Assembly: GCF_000321045.1 (NCBI RefSeq)
Contig: NZ_HE578947.1
Location: 126,484-177,870 of the forward strand
Reading direction: 5' to 3'
Origin: Phytobacter massiliensis JC163
GTDB taxonomy: Bacteria; Pseudomonadota; Gammaproteobacteria; Enterobacterales; Enterobacteriaceae
DNA length: 51,387 nucleotides
Shown here: piece by piece, positions 17,291 to 28,815 of the stretch
Numbering within the stretch: position 1 is the first letter of the stretch
Layout of the letters: every line of letters starts with the position of its first letter
The notes under the pieces: generated by a model
Seen by the model: only the letters and a program-made list of their open reading frames with translations
Database searches by the model: none
Told to the model about the DNA's origin: nothing
Made by a program: the position numbers and the translations under genes

Positions 17291-18727
17291 CTATTGTTCG
17301 CTTTCATCGGTATAACGTTTTGCCTTGTAGGCCGGGTGCATCAGGTTCTGCGCGGAGAAAATGTCATCCAGCTCCGCTTCTGTGAGCAGGCCGCGCTCAA
17401 GCACCACTTCCCGTACGCTTTTACCCGTTTCGGCGCAGATTTTGCCGACGATGTCGCCGTTATGGTGGCCGATAAAGGGGTTAAGGTAGGTGACGATACC
17501 AATAGAATTATAGACATAGCCCTCGCAAACGGCTTTGTTCGCGGTAATGCCGTTCACGCATTTTTCCAGCAGGTTGTAGCAGGCGTTGGTCAGGATATGG
17601 ATAGACTCAAACATCGCCTGGCCGATGACCGGCTCCATCACGTTAAGCTGCAGCTGACCCGCTTCGGAGGCCATGGTCACCGTGGTGTCATTGCCAATAA
17701 CCTTGAAGCAGACCTGGTTTACCACCTCCGGCACCACCGGGTTGACCTTTGCGGGCATGATGGAGGAGCCTGCCTGCAGTTCCGGCAGGTTAATTTCATT
17801 CAGGCCGGCGCGCGGGCCAGATGAGAGCAGGCGCAGGTCGTTACAGATTTTAGAGAGCTTGACGGCCAGTCGCTTAAGGGCGCTGTGTACCATCACGTAG
17901 GCGCCGCAGTCCGAGGTCGCCTCGATCAAATCTTCCGCCGGCACCACCGGCAGGTTGCTTACCTCCGCCAGCTTTTGCACCGCCAGCTGCTGGTAGCCGT
18001 CCGGCGTGTTCAGACGCGTGCCGATCGCCGTCGCGCCGAGGTTCACTTCCAGCAGCAGCTCGGAAGTGCGCAGCAGGTTTTTGGTCTCTTCATTGAGCAG
18101 CACGTTGAAAGCGTGGAACTCCTGGCCGAGGGTCATCGGCACCGCATCCTGTAGCTGGGTGCGGCCCATCTTCAGCACGTCGCGGAACTCGCCGGCTTTG
18201 CGCTCAAAGCCGTCGCCCAGCTGGCTGATGGCGTCGTTAAGCTTGAGAATAGAGGTGTAAACCGCGATGCGAAAACCGGTAGGGTAGGCATCGTTAGTGG
18301 ACTGGCATTTGTTCACATGATCGTTGGGGTTAAGGTACTGATATTCCCCTTTCTGGTGGCCCATCAGCTCCAGACCAATGTTGGCCAGCACTTCGTTGGT
18401 ATTCATATTGACCGACGTGCCCGCGCCGCCCTGATAGACGTCGACCGGGAACTGATCCATGCATTTGCCGTTATTCAGGACTTCGTCACATGCCGCAACG
18501 ATAGCGTTAGCAATACTCTTCGGAATGGTGTGCAGCTCTTTGTTCGCCAGCGCCGCCGCTTTCTTCACCATCACCATGCCGCGGACAAATTCCGGGATAT
18601 CGCTGATTTTGCTGTTACTGATGTAAAAGTTTTCAATCGCTCTCAGAGTATGCACGCCGTAGTAGGCATCAGCCGGAACTTCCCTGGTGCCCAACAAATC
18701 TTCTTCGATACGAATGTTGTTTAACAT
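17291..18727 (-). CDS. aspA: Aspartate ammonia-lyase (aspartase)
   Basis: AspA converts L-aspartate to fumarate and ammonia. The 478 residues equal the E. coli length. The fumarase/aspartase signature [12 protein letters not shown] with the catalytic Ser is present, as are [10 protein letters not shown] and the substrate-site QSTNDAYPT. The ATG at 18727 has AGAAGG upstream; the frame from 18769 only adds a leader. Residues about 185-245 (for example [18 protein letters not shown]) differ more from E. coli than the rest, but the frame and all motifs are intact. A CRP-like site lies about 190 bases upstream. Confidence 0.97.
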   Translation of the reverse strand: MLNNIRIEEDLLGTREVPADAYYGVHTLRAIENFYISNSKISDIPEFVRGMVMVKKAAALANKELHTIPKSIANAIVAACDEVLNNGKCMDQFPVDVYQGGAGTSVNMNTNEVLANIGLELMGHQKGEYQYLNPNDHVNKCQSTNDAYPTGFRIAVYTSILKLNDAISQLGDGFERKAGEFRDVLKMGRTQLQDAVPMTLGQEFHAFNVLLNEETKNLLRTSELLLEVNLGATAIGTRLNTPDGYQQLAVQKLAEVSNLPVVPAEDLIEATSDCGAYVMVHSALKRLAVKLSKICNDLRLLSSGPRAGLNEINLPELQAGSSIMPAKVNPVVPEVVNQVCFKVIGNDTTVTMASEAGQLQLNVMEPVIGQAMFESIHILTNACYNLLEKCVNGITANKAVCEGYVYNSIGIVTYLNPFIGHHNGDIVGKICAETGKSVREVVLERGLLTEAELDDIFSAQNLMHPAYKAKRYTDESEQ

Positions 18728-19063
18728 GTGAACCTTCTCTTTCAAGCTACCAATGAATGCACCAAACACACAGTATATATGTGGATATGTGTGATTTCTG
18801 ACCGACGATTATCCCCTGATTCCGCTGGATGGACGCGATCATATTCTGATAATAGCGAAATGCCGTAATCTGGATCACTTATTATTGTCGCGGCAGCAGC
18901 AGAATCATCAATCTGTGAAATGAATCACCGCTTAACATGCATCAGAAAAATAATTATCAGAAAATTTGAATTTTCCGGCCGCCGCCACCATCTCATTAGC
19001 TATGCGAATCGCAAAAATTCATCGACGGGTGCCGGGCGCGTCCGTTCAGACAAGGAGATACCA
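18728..19063. other. Divergent aspA-fxsA control region
   Basis: About 336 bases without a gene. It carries the aspA promoter reading left and the fxsA promoter reading right, and includes one good CRP-type site at 18914-18929. I could not place the -10 and -35 boxes with confidence. Confidence 0.6.
18914..18929 (+). promoter_or_regulatory. CRP-like site between aspA and fxsA
   Basis: TGTGA-N6-TCACC, one base from consensus. aspA is a CRP-activated gene in E. coli, so the site may serve aspA, fxsA, or both. Confidence 0.5.
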
Positions 19064-19534
19064 GTGCGCTGGATACCGCTAATTGCAGTTTTTTTATATG
19101 TTTACATTGAGATTTCGATTTTCATCCAGGTGGCGCATGTCTTTGGCGTGCTGCTGACGCTGATTCTGGTGATTTTCACGTCCGTTATTGGCATGTCGCT
19201 GGTACGCAACCAGGGTTTTAAAAACCTGATAATGATGCAGCAGAAAATGGCCGCGGGTGAGAGCCCGGCGGCGGAGATGATCAAAAGCGTATCGCTGATT
19301 ATTTCCGGCCTGCTGCTGCTCTTGCCGGGTTTCTTTACCGATTTCCTCGGCCTGCTGCTGCTCTTGCCGCCGGTGCAAAAACATCTGACCTTAAAGCTGA
19401 TGCCGCACCTGCGTTTTTCCCGTATGCCGGGAGGTGGATTCAGCGCGGGGCCAGGCGCGGGCAACACCTTCGAGGGTGAGTACCAGCGCAAAGAAGATGG
19501 CCGTGACCGGCTCGATCACAAAGACGATCTGTAA
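19064..19534 (+). CDS. fxsA: Inner-membrane protein FxsA
   Basis: A 156-residue membrane protein, nearly the same as E. coli FxsA from RWIPLIAVFLYVYIEISIFI to the end. Overproduction of FxsA relieves F-plasmid exclusion of phage T7; its normal role is unknown. Two or three hydrophobic segments lie in the first 105 residues, and the C-terminal part is polar (EGEYQRKEDGRDRLDHKDD). The start is GTG at 19064, preceded by AAGGAG at good distance; upstream ATG codons in frame have no ribosome site. It is convergent with yjeH, 18 bases away, across a GC-rich hairpin. Confidence 0.93.
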   Translation: MRWIPLIAVFLYVYIEISIFIQVAHVFGVLLTLILVIFTSVIGMSLVRNQGFKNLIMMQQKMAAGESPAAEMIKSVSLIISGLLLLLPGFFTDFLGLLLLLPPVQKHLTLKLMPHLRFSRMPGGGFSAGPGAGNTFEGEYQRKEDGRDRLDHKDDL

Positions 19535-19541
19535 TCACCAG

Positions 19542-19568
19542 GGCAGCGGCCTTTACGCCACTGCCCGC
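19542..19568. terminator. Hairpin between fxsA and yjeH
   Basis: GGGCAGCGGC / GCCACTGCCC (one G-T pair) forms a stem between the convergent genes and overlaps the yjeH stop. No T run follows on either strand. Confidence 0.45.
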
Positions 19569-20791
19569 CGCTGCGGCAGCAGCAGCCACAGCCCCGCCAG
19601 CATCACAATCGCGTACAGGCTTTTCCAGCCGGGGATCGCCAGCAGCAGCAGGCACAGCACGCTGCCGATCCACGCCAGCGCTTTGTAACGCCCTTTCAGC
19701 AAACGGCATCCTGCCAGCATGCACAGCAGATAAATCAGAATAAAAATCCCGTTGGCGTAAATGATGAGCGTATCAAGATTTATCGAGAATGCGTAAATAC
19801 CCAGCGTACAGATAACGCAGCAGGCCAGCACGGCATTGAGGGCATTGAGAGGGATACGCTTCGCGGAGAGACGCGCCAGCGGGCTTTGCGGCCTGTACTG
19901 CGCCTGCGACCAGACCAGCCGGGCGAAGCTCTGAATATAGATATTCAGGCTGGCGAAGCAGGCCAGGTAGCCGATGATGCAGGCTATCCACTGCGCCTGT
20001 TTGCCAAACAACGCCACGACAATAAGCGGCAGCGAGGCGGCCGCGCCGTCGTCATGCCAGAGGGGGAAGTGGAGTACCACCACCGTACAGGCCCAGTAGA
20101 CGGAGCCGGCCAGCAGCAGGCCAATCATCAGCGCCCGCGGAAAATCGCGCTCCGGTTGCTTAAATTCAGAGGCCAGATGGGCGAAGGCCTCAAGGCCGAC
20201 AAAGCACCAGAACATGACCGCCAGCGAGGCGCTCATCGCCGAAAGCGAAACATCGGCGGGCGCAGGGAAGGGGATAGTCGTCAGCGTTAATCCGCCGCGC
20301 CACCAGATGGCGACGATCAGCGCGACAATCAGCCCGGCAATGATGCTCTGCAAATTGGCGCTTGAACCCGCGCCGCGCGTACCCACCAGCCAGATTAGCG
20401 CCAGCGTCGCCAGCTCCGCTAAAAGCAGCTGCGCGCCCTGCCAGCCAAACATGCCCTGCCAGAACCCGGCGGCGATATGCAGCGCGGCGGGCAGCCCCAC
20501 GGGAATCACCGAAAGAAACAGCCAGCCGGTGACCCGCTCCAGGCGAGGGCCAAAGGCCATGCCGACAAAGTAGGCGACGCCCCCCGCGCTGGGAAACTGT
20601 CGGCCAAGCACCGCAAAGACGATGGCTATCGGAAAGACCAGCACAATCAGCAGCGGCCACGCCCACAGGCTGTCGTCACCCGCCGCCAGCGCCGCCAGCG
20701 CCGGGACGGCAAACACGCCAGTGCCCAGTAACGATGTCGCCAGCAGGCCAATTCCCTGTGCCAGCCCCAGCTCCTGCTTTAATCCACTCAT
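19553..20791 (-). CDS. yjeH: L-methionine/branched-chain amino acid exporter YjeH
   Basis: A 412-residue member of the APC superfamily, colinear with E. coli YjeH from MSGLKQELGLAQGIGLL to LWLLLPQRR. YjeH exports methionine, leucine, isoleucine and valine. The sequence shows about twelve hydrophobic segments, and the first has the APC loop GTGVFAVPA. The ATG at 20791 matches the E. coli start; an in-frame ATG at 20812 is possible. The gene is divergent from groES. Confidence 0.93.
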   Translation of the reverse strand: MSGLKQELGLAQGIGLLATSLLGTGVFAVPALAALAAGDDSLWAWPLLIVLVFPIAIVFAVLGRQFPSAGGVAYFVGMAFGPRLERVTGWLFLSVIPVGLPAALHIAAGFWQGMFGWQGAQLLLAELATLALIWLVGTRGAGSSANLQSIIAGLIVALIVAIWWRGGLTLTTIPFPAPADVSLSAMSASLAVMFWCFVGLEAFAHLASEFKQPERDFPRALMIGLLLAGSVYWACTVVVLHFPLWHDDGAAASLPLIVVALFGKQAQWIACIIGYLACFASLNIYIQSFARLVWSQAQYRPQSPLARLSAKRIPLNALNAVLACCVICTLGIYAFSINLDTLIIYANGIFILIYLLCMLAGCRLLKGRYKALAWIGSVLCLLLLAIPGWKSLYAIVMLAGLWLLLPQRRAVA

Positions 20792-20934
20792 GCCCGCTTT
20801 CTCGCTTGTCATTCACGCTTAATGAGACGTCATGCTACCACAATCGTTTTTGCTTATGGCTCTTGACCTGGCGCTGCGTTTTCCAGGGGGATTTTTCTTT
20901 TTGCGCCTTTGGTGCGATTTTTTTTGATTTCCCC

Positions 20935-20961
20935 CTTGAAGGGGGAAATTGCCATCCCCAT
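20935..20961 (+). promoter_or_regulatory. Sigma-32 heat-shock promoter of groESL
   Basis: CTTGAA at 20935-20940 and CCCCAT at 20956-20961, 15 bases apart, match sigma-32 -35 and -10 elements. The flanking sequence (CCCCCTTGAAGGGGG ... TCTCTGGTCACCAGCCGG) is nearly that of the E. coli groE promoter. The -35 region is also a small palindrome. Confidence 0.88.
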
Positions 20962-21003
20962 CTCTCTGGTCACCAGCCGGAGAACCTTTACGGACCGGCG
21001 TAA

Positions 21004-23028
<2,025 letters not shown>

Positions 23029-23103
23029 TTTGACGCAAGTCGAATTACTCTGCGAAGCTGAATGAAAGTGATTTTTCATTTAAATTCAGCTAACGTCTGT
23101 ATT

Positions 23104-23128
23104 AAGAGCGGGGCTAGTCCCCGCTCTT
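23104..23128 (+). terminator. Terminator of groESL
   Basis: AAGAGCGGGG / CCCCGCTCTT with a five-base loop, 75 bases after groL; only a short T stretch follows. Confidence 0.8.
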
Positions 23129-23382
23129 GTATGCTACTTAATCACGCTCGTATTGCTTCTCTACCTACTACCGTTCATTTGAAATAAATACCGAGACGCT
23201 CTCCTGGCGGAAAAAGCTTGCTGACGTCATTTCGCTACTCAAATAATTCGTATTCGATTATATATTCCGCAATGCAGAATGAATTTCTCAGTGCAATACC
23301 ATGCAATAAATAATACCTGCTGATGATTAGTACAGGTTTTATGTAATAACGTTGCTTAAATTCCCCATCCAGTAGATTAGAA
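23129..23382. other. AT-rich junction between groESL and the transketolase-PTS block
   Basis: About 250 bases without a gene, noticeably richer in A+T than groL. This is the left edge of the inserted block. No direct repeat, integrase or insertion-sequence remnant was recognised. A weak inverted repeat (ACCTG ... CAGGT, near 23317-23338) may end the GntR-family transcript. Confidence 0.5.
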
Positions 23383-24117
23383 CTATGAGCGTTCCGTGTT
23401 CTGCCTTAGCGGAAAAAGTCGTGTATTGATAATTGCAATATTTACTTCGCAGGGCGTCCCGTCATCGAGGTAGACCGTTTCGTTTATCTCCATCACAGCA
23501 TCATTTTCTTTTAAGTTCAGAAGGTTAGCGATGTACGGATCTGACAGGTTTATCGACGCAAGATTTTGATCCCTACGCTGTACTTTTTTCCCGGTTAATG
23601 TCTCTATATACGTATATTTAGACGTTTCAAGTTGGCTGAATTCCATGCTAGTAAACATGCTGACAGGTAAGTGAATATGTTCAAGTGCTACCGGAATATC
23701 ATCAAAACACATGAGACGAAGTATTTTATAGACTTGATCGCTATTCTTAATACGTAGTGCTTGCGCCATTTCAGCAGAAGGCACTTTCATAATGCTTACA
23801 TTAATGACTTTCCTGATGCCTTTATGACCATTTTTTTGCGCTTGAAAATCAAATGGTGAAAGAGCATGAAAACGACCTGAATGATTGCTTTTACCGATTG
23901 AGCCTACAAAAAGACCTGACCCTTTAACGCGATAAATTCTCTGCTGTTCAATCAATATCCTTGTAGCTTCCCGCACCGTCGCGCGCGTAATACCGATATT
24001 TTTAGCGATAGCAATCTCTGTATCCAGTTTGTCGCCGGGAAGAAGCCCATCATTCTTTATTTTTTGGAGGATGTAATCGACAACCTCTTTTTGTTTCTCT
24101 GTAATGCTATCGACCAT
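23383..24117 (-). CDS. GntR/HutC-family transcriptional regulator (UTRA domain)
   Basis: A 244-residue regulator. Residues 1-70 form the GntR winged helix (QKEVVDYILQKIKNDGLLPGDKLDTEIAIAKNI ... TRATVREATRILIEQQ, YRVKGSGLFV). The rest is a UTRA ligand domain (VYKILRLMCFDDIPVALEHIHLP, ending ENDAVMEINETVY ... EVNIAIINTRLFP). HutC-type regulators sense sugar phosphates or related molecules and repress nearby uptake genes. The ATG at 24117 has AGGAAA nine bases upstream; the frame from 24174 adds a leader without one. It is divergent from the transketolase-PTS genes and probably controls them. Confidence 0.88.
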   Translation of the reverse strand: MVDSITEKQKEVVDYILQKIKNDGLLPGDKLDTEIAIAKNIGITRATVREATRILIEQQRIYRVKGSGLFVGSIGKSNHSGRFHALSPFDFQAQKNGHKGIRKVINVSIMKVPSAEMAQALRIKNSDQVYKILRLMCFDDIPVALEHIHLPVSMFTSMEFSQLETSKYTYIETLTGKKVQRRDQNLASINLSDPYIANLLNLKENDAVMEINETVYLDDGTPCEVNIAIINTRLFPLRQNTERS

Positions 24118-24220
24118 CAACGTAATTTCCTGATAAATGCAAAGTTTGGCACACAACGCGCTTTGGTGGGACATGTATGCCTGACTTTGATTTCTTCCTA
24201 CCAGACTGTTTACTCCGGAT

Positions 24221-24236
24221 TGTGATCAAGTTAACA
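24221..24236 (+). promoter_or_regulatory. CRP-like site upstream of the transketolase-PTS operon
   Basis: TGTGA-N6-TAACA, one mismatch in the second half-site. Catabolite control would be normal for a sugar PTS operon. Confidence 0.4.
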
Positions 24237-24510
24237 AATTTGAATTCACGAGCCCGTTATCTCACCAAAATCCATTTTTGCATATTGTATCTGTACACGT
24301 CTATGTGCATCATCAAGATGACTAGACAAATTGAACATGTCTATACTTCTTTTGAGAGAAGCGCGAATGTTAGATAAATCAGGATATTTTTTTAACTTAC
24401 TGTTTTATAAAGAAATGTCGTCAAGAGTCTGTTCATGGGAATGAACGTTTGACGCTTTGCCACCCAGCCTGGTACAAAGGAGTAAAGCAAAAGTTACTTT
24501 TTACACAGTG

Positions 24511-24526
24511 ATATGTCTGTACATAT
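24511..24526. promoter_or_regulatory. Palindrome ATATGT-CTGT-ACATAT, putative GntR-family operator
   Basis: A perfect 6-bp inverted repeat around CTGT, 70 bases before the transketolase start. Its core TGTCTGTAC recurs as TGTCTATAC at 24338-24346 and TATCTGTACA at 24288-24297, consistent with multiple half-sites for the divergent regulator. Confidence 0.4.
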
Positions 24527-24596
24527 TTATCTGCGCTATAACGGTATCTTTTTCTTATGCCAACTTTATGAACAGGAAAAAAAGAGAACGCTGAGC

Positions 24597-26606
24597 ATGG
24601 AAAACAGAGAGTTAGCTAACGCCATCAGATTTCTAAGTATTGATGCGATTCAAAAAGCGAATTCAGGTCATCCCGGGGCCCCGATGGGTATGGCAGATAT
24701 TGCAGAAGTCGTGTGGCGTCGCCATATGCGGCATAACCCGAAAAACCCTCAATGGGCTAATCGTGATCGCTATGTGCAATCTAATGGGCATGGCTCAATG
24801 CTGTTATATTCGCTCCTGCATCTTACTGGTTACGATATCACCATCGATGATATCCAGGCATTTCGTCAGCTTCATTCGCGTACGCCTGGTCACCCTGAAT
24901 ACGGATATACCCCTGGTGTAGAAACGACAACAGGTCCGCTTGGGCAGGGCGTTGCTAATGCCGTGGGTATGGCTATTGCGGAAAAAGCATTAGCGGCCCA
25001 GTTCAATAAACCCGGTTTTGAAATCGTTGATCACTACACCTGGTTGTTCATGGGCGATGGTTGTTTAATGGAAGGTATTTCCCACGAAGCATGCGGTTTA
25101 GCTGGGACATTACAGTTAGGAAAGCTCATTGCCGTTTGGGATGACAATGGTATCTCCATTGATGGGCATGTCGATGGGTGGTTCGCAGAAAACACAGCGG
25201 AACGTTTCCGGGCTTATGGCTGGCATGTTATTGAGAATGTGGATGGCCACGATCCCAGCGCGGTGGATGCTGCTGTTCTGCAAGCTAAATCAGTGACCGA
25301 TAAGCCAAGTTTGTTATGCTGCAAAACTATTATTGGCTTTGGCTCACCTAATAAAGCAAATAGTCATGACTGTCATGGCTCAGCTTTGGGGACTGCCGAG
25401 GTCGCGTTAGTACGTGAAAATCTTGGCTGGCCTTATGCGCCTTTTGAAATCCCTGAGCATATTTATAAAGCCTGGGATGCAACTGAAAATGGGCGGAAAA
25501 TTGAGCACGAGTGGAATGTATTATTTTCCGCTTATGAACAAGAATGGCCGCAGCTGGCGCGCGAATTTCTTCGTCGCATGAGCGGAGAATTGCCGAAGCA
25601 ATGGTCAGAAGAGATTAATGCTTACATTCAAAAATTGCAGGCTAATCCGGCAAACCTTGCCACACGACAAGTGAGTCAAAATTGGCTCAATTGTTATGGC
25701 GATATGTTACCGGAATTGATGGGCGGGTCGGCAGATTTATCACCGTCAAATCTGACGCGGCATAACGGTTCTGTCGATTTTAGCGATTCACATCCAGAAG
25801 GTAATTATATCTCTTATGGCGTGCGCGAATTCGGCATGTCCGCCATTATGAATGGTCTGGCGTTACATGGAGGATTCATTCCATATGGCGGCACATTCCT
25901 GATGTTTATGGAATATGCGTGTAACGCAGTTCGAATGGCCGCGTTGATGAAAATTCGCTCCATTTTCGTTTATACCCATGACACTATTGGACTGGGTGAA
26001 GATGGACCTACACATCAGCCCGTTGAACAGTTAGCCTCGCTGCGACTCACGCCAAATATGGAAACCTGGCGCGGTTGCGATCAGGTTGAAGTTGCCGTTG
26101 CCTGGCAGCAGGCTATTGAGCGTAAGGATGGACCCGCAGCCCTTATCCTTACCAGACAGCCTCTAAAGCAGCAGCCTCGCAACACAACGCAGTTAGCGAA
26201 TATTTCTCGTGGCGGCTATGTTCTGGTCGACTGCGACAGCCAACCCGATTTAATACTTATTTCTGCTGGCTCTGAAATTGAACTTGTCGTTTCAGCAGCA
26301 ACCACTCTGACTCAGGAGGGGTATCAAATCCGTGTCGTTTCCATTCCTTGTACGGAGCGCTTTGACAAACAGGATGATTTATATAAAGAGTCAGTGCTTC
26401 CTAAGAATGTACGCGCTCGTCTTGCTGTTGAAGCCAGTATTGAAGGGTTCTGGGAGCGCTATGTTGGCCTTGATGGCAAAGTAATAGGAATGAAATCCTT
26501 TGGTGAATCAGCGCCCGCAAATGTCCTGTTCCAACATTTTGGTTTTACTGAAGAGAATGTCACCAGTGTTGCTCGCATGTTGGTTCAGCAAACACCGTTA
26601 CATTAA
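24597..26606 (+). CDS. Transketolase (third-type paralog linked to a PTS)
   Basis: A full-length transketolase of 669 residues (E. coli TktA has 663). It contains the thiamine-diphosphate motif [20 protein letters not shown] ... DDNGISIDG, the substrate-site [13 protein letters not shown] segment ([25 protein letters not shown]), and [19 protein letters not shown]. Transketolases move two-carbon units between keto- and aldo-sugar phosphates. The codon use is AT-rich and unlike groL. I chose the ATG at 24597, where homology begins ([31 protein letters not shown]); the frame opens at 24513. Gene order tkt-EIIA-EIIB-EIIC implies that the imported sugar phosphate is a transketolase substrate or yields one. 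Confidence 0.9.
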   Translation: MENRELANAIRFLSIDAIQKANSGHPGAPMGMADIAEVVWRRHMRHNPKNPQWANRDRYVQSNGHGSMLLYSLLHLTGYDITIDDIQAFRQLHSRTPGHPEYGYTPGVETTTGPLGQGVANAVGMAIAEKALAAQFNKPGFEIVDHYTWLFMGDGCLMEGISHEACGLAGTLQLGKLIAVWDDNGISIDGHVDGWFAENTAERFRAYGWHVIENVDGHDPSAVDAAVLQAKSVTDKPSLLCCKTIIGFGSPNKANSHDCHGSALGTAEVALVRENLGWPYAPFEIPEHIYKAWDATENGRKIEHEWNVLFSAYEQEWPQLAREFLRRMSGELPKQWSEEINAYIQKLQANPANLATRQVSQNWLNCYGDMLPELMGGSADLSPSNLTRHNGSVDFSDSHPEGNYISYGVREFGMSAIMNGLALHGGFIPYGGTFLMFMEYACNAVRMAALMKIRSIFVYTHDTIGLGEDGPTHQPVEQLASLRLTPNMETWRGCDQVEVAVAWQQAIERKDGPAALILTRQPLKQQPRNTTQLANISRGGYVLVDCDSQPDLILISAGSEIELVVSAATTLTQEGYQIRVVSIPCTERFDKQDDLYKESVLPKNVRARLAVEASIEGFWERYVGLDGKVIGMKSFGESAPANVLFQHFGFTEENVTSVARMLVQQTPLH

Positions 26607-26632
26607 TATTTATGTGTTTTTAAGGGATATAC

Positions 26633-27097
26633 ATGGCCGTTTTATCACGCTGGCTTAATAGTCACAAAGTACAATACGTTGAATCAGTATCTGACTGGAA
26701 AGAGGCCATTTGCTTCGCGGCACGCCCTCTTTTAGCTGAAGGTGCTATTTCACATAATTATGTTGAAGCAATTATCAAACAAAAAGAAGAAGTAGGTCCC
26801 TATTTTGTGATTGCGCCTCGGATCGCGATGCCCCATGCCCGGCCAGAACAAGGCGCTCTCTCTTTGGGGTTGTCCGTATTAAAAATCGGTGAGGCGGTAA
26901 CATTTGGTTCAGAAGAAAATGATCCAGTGGACATAATTTTTATGTTCTCTGCTCCCGATAGTAATAGCCATATAGAGATGATTTCGCAGTTAGCAGAAGT
27001 CCTTTCTGAAGATGAAGAGATGGCTAAAATTTATAAAGCGGCTAGTGCTCAAGAAATGCAAGATATTCTAATTGGCACTAGTGCGGTTGCTCAGTAA
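26633..27097 (+). CDS. PTS EIIA component (mannitol/ascorbate type)
   Basis: A 154-residue cytoplasmic phosphocarrier of the fructose/mannitol-type EIIA family. His68 in APRIAMPHARP is the expected phosphorylation site, at the same position as in UlaC. It takes phosphate from HPr and passes it to EIIB. AAGGGATA precedes the ATG, 26 bases after the transketolase stop. Best read as the EIIA of an ascorbate-family system together with the next two genes. Confidence 0.9.
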   Translation: MAVLSRWLNSHKVQYVESVSDWKEAICFAARPLLAEGAISHNYVEAIIKQKEEVGPYFVIAPRIAMPHARPEQGALSLGLSVLKIGEAVTFGSEENDPVDIIFMFSAPDSNSHIEMISQLAEVLSEDEEMAKIYKAASAQEMQDILIGTSAVAQ

Positions 27098-27134
27098 GTT
27101 AACAAACTTTAATCAGAATAGTATGAGGTAAAAT

Positions 27135-27407
27135 ATGAAAATCATGGCGGTGTGCGGTGCAGGGCTTGGTAGCAGTTTCATGATGGAAATGAATATCAAA
27201 AAAGTCCTCAAAAAATTAAACATTACGGCAGAAGTTGAACATTCTGATTTGGGATCGGTAACTCCCGATCTTGCAGATGTTTTTGTAATGGGGAAAGATA
27301 TTGCATATAGCGCGAATCTTCCAGAGTCAAAAGTAATTGTTATAAACAATCTTATTGACCTCAATGAAGTTGAAGAAAAAATAAAAGAATTTTTTAATCA
27401 GCAATAG
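27135..27407 (+). CDS. PTS EIIB component (lactate/ascorbate type)
   Basis: A 90-residue EIIB. The N-terminal motif MKIMAVCGAGLGSSFMMEM contains the phosphocysteine Cys7, as in UlaB. It accepts phosphate from EIIA and phosphorylates the sugar during transport through EIIC. It is 37 bases after EIIA, with a ribosome site of the form GAGG (TATGAGGTAAAAT) upstream. Confidence 0.9.
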   Translation: MKIMAVCGAGLGSSFMMEMNIKKVLKKLNITAEVEHSDLGSVTPDLADVFVMGKDIAYSANLPESKVIVINNLIDLNEVEEKIKEFFNQQ

Positions 27408-27447
27408 TTTGGCATCGGTATGAAATTACTATGCTTTAGAGGTTATT

Positions 27448-28815
27448 ATGATTCTTCAAAACCTTTTACAGTTTGTTGTCGATGTTATGAAGGTGCCATC
27501 AATTCTTGTGGGGTTGGTGGCCCTGTTTGGGCTTATCGCGCAAAAAAAATCGTTTCCTGATGTCATTAAGGGGACCATTAAAACTATCCTGGGCTTTTTA
27601 GTATTATCCGGCGGGGCATCAGTGCTAGTCGCTTCGTTAACACCGCTGGGCGATATTTTTAAGCAGGCTTTTGATGTTCAGGGGATCATCCCTAATAATG
27701 AAGCGATGGTATCCATAGCACTGGCTAAATATGGGGCGCCGACTACGCTTATCATGGCTTTTGGTATGGTTGCCAATATCGTCGTTGCCAGATTTACTCG
27801 CCTGAAATATATCTATCTTTCGGGGCATGTGACCTTTTACATGGCTTGTATGGTTGCAATTATCCTTTCTGTTGCTGGCTTCGAAGGGTTACAGCTTATT
27901 TATACAGGTTCACTTACCCTGGGAATGTTAATGGCATTATTTCCGGCGATTGCGCAGCCTTACATGCGTAAAATCGTGGGAAATGATCAGGTAGCGCTGG
28001 CTCATACGGGAACTGTCGGGTATGTGTTGTCTGGATGGATAGGCTCACTTGTTGGCAAGGGTTCAAAATCTACCGAAGAAATGAACATGCCTAAGAATTT
28101 GAGTTTCCTTCGTGACAGCACGATCTCAATTTCTTTAACAATGATGGTAATCTATTTAGTCTTGTCTATTTCCGCAGGCAAAGAGTATGTAGAAAGTCAT
28201 TTTAGTAGTGGTCAGAATTATCTGGTTTATTCATTTATTCAGGCTATTACCTTTGCTGCTGGCGTATTCATTATTTTACAAGGTGTACGCTTAATTCTGG
28301 CAGAAATAGTACCTGCGTTTACAGGTTTTTCAGAAAAATTGGTACCAAATGCAAGACCTGCACTTGATTGCCCTATAGTCTTCCCCTATGCGCCAAATGC
28401 GGTACTTGTTGGTTTTATTTCCAGTTTTATTGGCGGGTTAGTTGGTCTATTTATCCTGGGACAACTCAAATGGGTGCTCATTCTTCCTGGGGTTGTCCCT
28501 CACTTTTTCTGTGGCGCTACTGCTGGCGTTTTCGGTAATGCTACGGGGGGTAAGCGAGGAGCAATGATCGGTGCTTTTGCTCATGGCTTATTAATTACTT
28601 TCTTGCCAGTTGCGTTGATCCCTGTGTTAGGTGCTCTGGGATTAACCAATACAACATTTTCTGACACCGATTTTGGTGTGGCAGGTATTGTTCTCGGAAA
28701 TATGGCTCGCTATATGACTCCGGGTATCATTACTGTTGTTATGACGGGTATCTTTGCACTGTTGGTTATCTATAACTTCGTAGCGAAAAAGCCAGTGTTA
28801 GTTGAGGATGAATAA
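27448..28815 (+). CDS. PTS EIIC component, ascorbate-type (UlaA/SgaT family)
   Basis: A 455-residue permease with ten or more hydrophobic segments. Family segments include GFLVLSGGASVLVASLTPL near the N terminus, HTGTVGYVLSGWIG in the middle and FSEKLVPNARPALDCPIVFPYAPNAVLVGF, which is typical of UlaA. UlaA moves L-ascorbate, but relatives take other substrates. No ulaD, ulaE or ulaF (the ascorbate breakdown genes) lie here, and a transketolase does, so a different sugar, perhaps a pentitol or pentulose, is more likely. This is an inference. Confidence 0.9.
   Translation: MILQNLLQFVVDVMKVPSILVGLVALFGLIAQKKSFPDVIKGTIKTILGFLVLSGGASVLVASLTPLGDIFKQAFDVQGIIPNNEAMVSIALAKYGAPTTLIMAFGMVANIVVARFTRLKYIYLSGHVTFYMACMVAIILSVAGFEGLQLIYTGSLTLGMLMALFPAIAQPYMRKIVGNDQVALAHTGTVGYVLSGWIGSLVGKGSKSTEEMNMPKNLSFLRDSTISISLTMMVIYLVLSISAGKEYVESHFSSGQNYLVYSFIQAITFAAGVFIILQGVRLILAEIVPAFTGFSEKLVPNARPALDCPIVFPYAPNAVLVGFISSFIGGLVGLFILGQLKWVLILPGVVPHFFCGATAGVFGNATGGKRGAMIGAFAHGLLITFLPVALIPVLGALGLTNTTFSDTDFGVAGIVLGNMARYMTPGIITVVMTGIFALLVIYNFVAKKPVLVEDE

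Larger units (their letters stand above)
24118..24596. other. Divergent control region of the transketolase-PTS block
   Basis: About 480 AT-rich bases. It holds a CRP-like site (24221-24236) and three related motifs of the form T(G/A)TCTRTAC (24288-24297, 24338-24346, 24514-24523), the last inside the palindrome ATATGT-CTGT-ACATAT. No convincing gene was seen. Confidence 0.55.

Noticed and set aside
20929..20949. Palindrome TTTCCCCC-TTGAA-GGGGGAAA before groES as a CIRCE-type operator
   Set aside because: It coincides with the sigma-32 -35 region and does not match the CIRCE consensus; Enterobacterales use sigma-32 and have no HrcA here.
27448..28815. Naming the PTS operon ulaABC (L-ascorbate)
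   Set aside because: EIIC, EIIB and EIIA are of the Ula type, but ulaD, ulaE, ulaF and ulaR are absent and a transketolase is linked. The substrate is left open.
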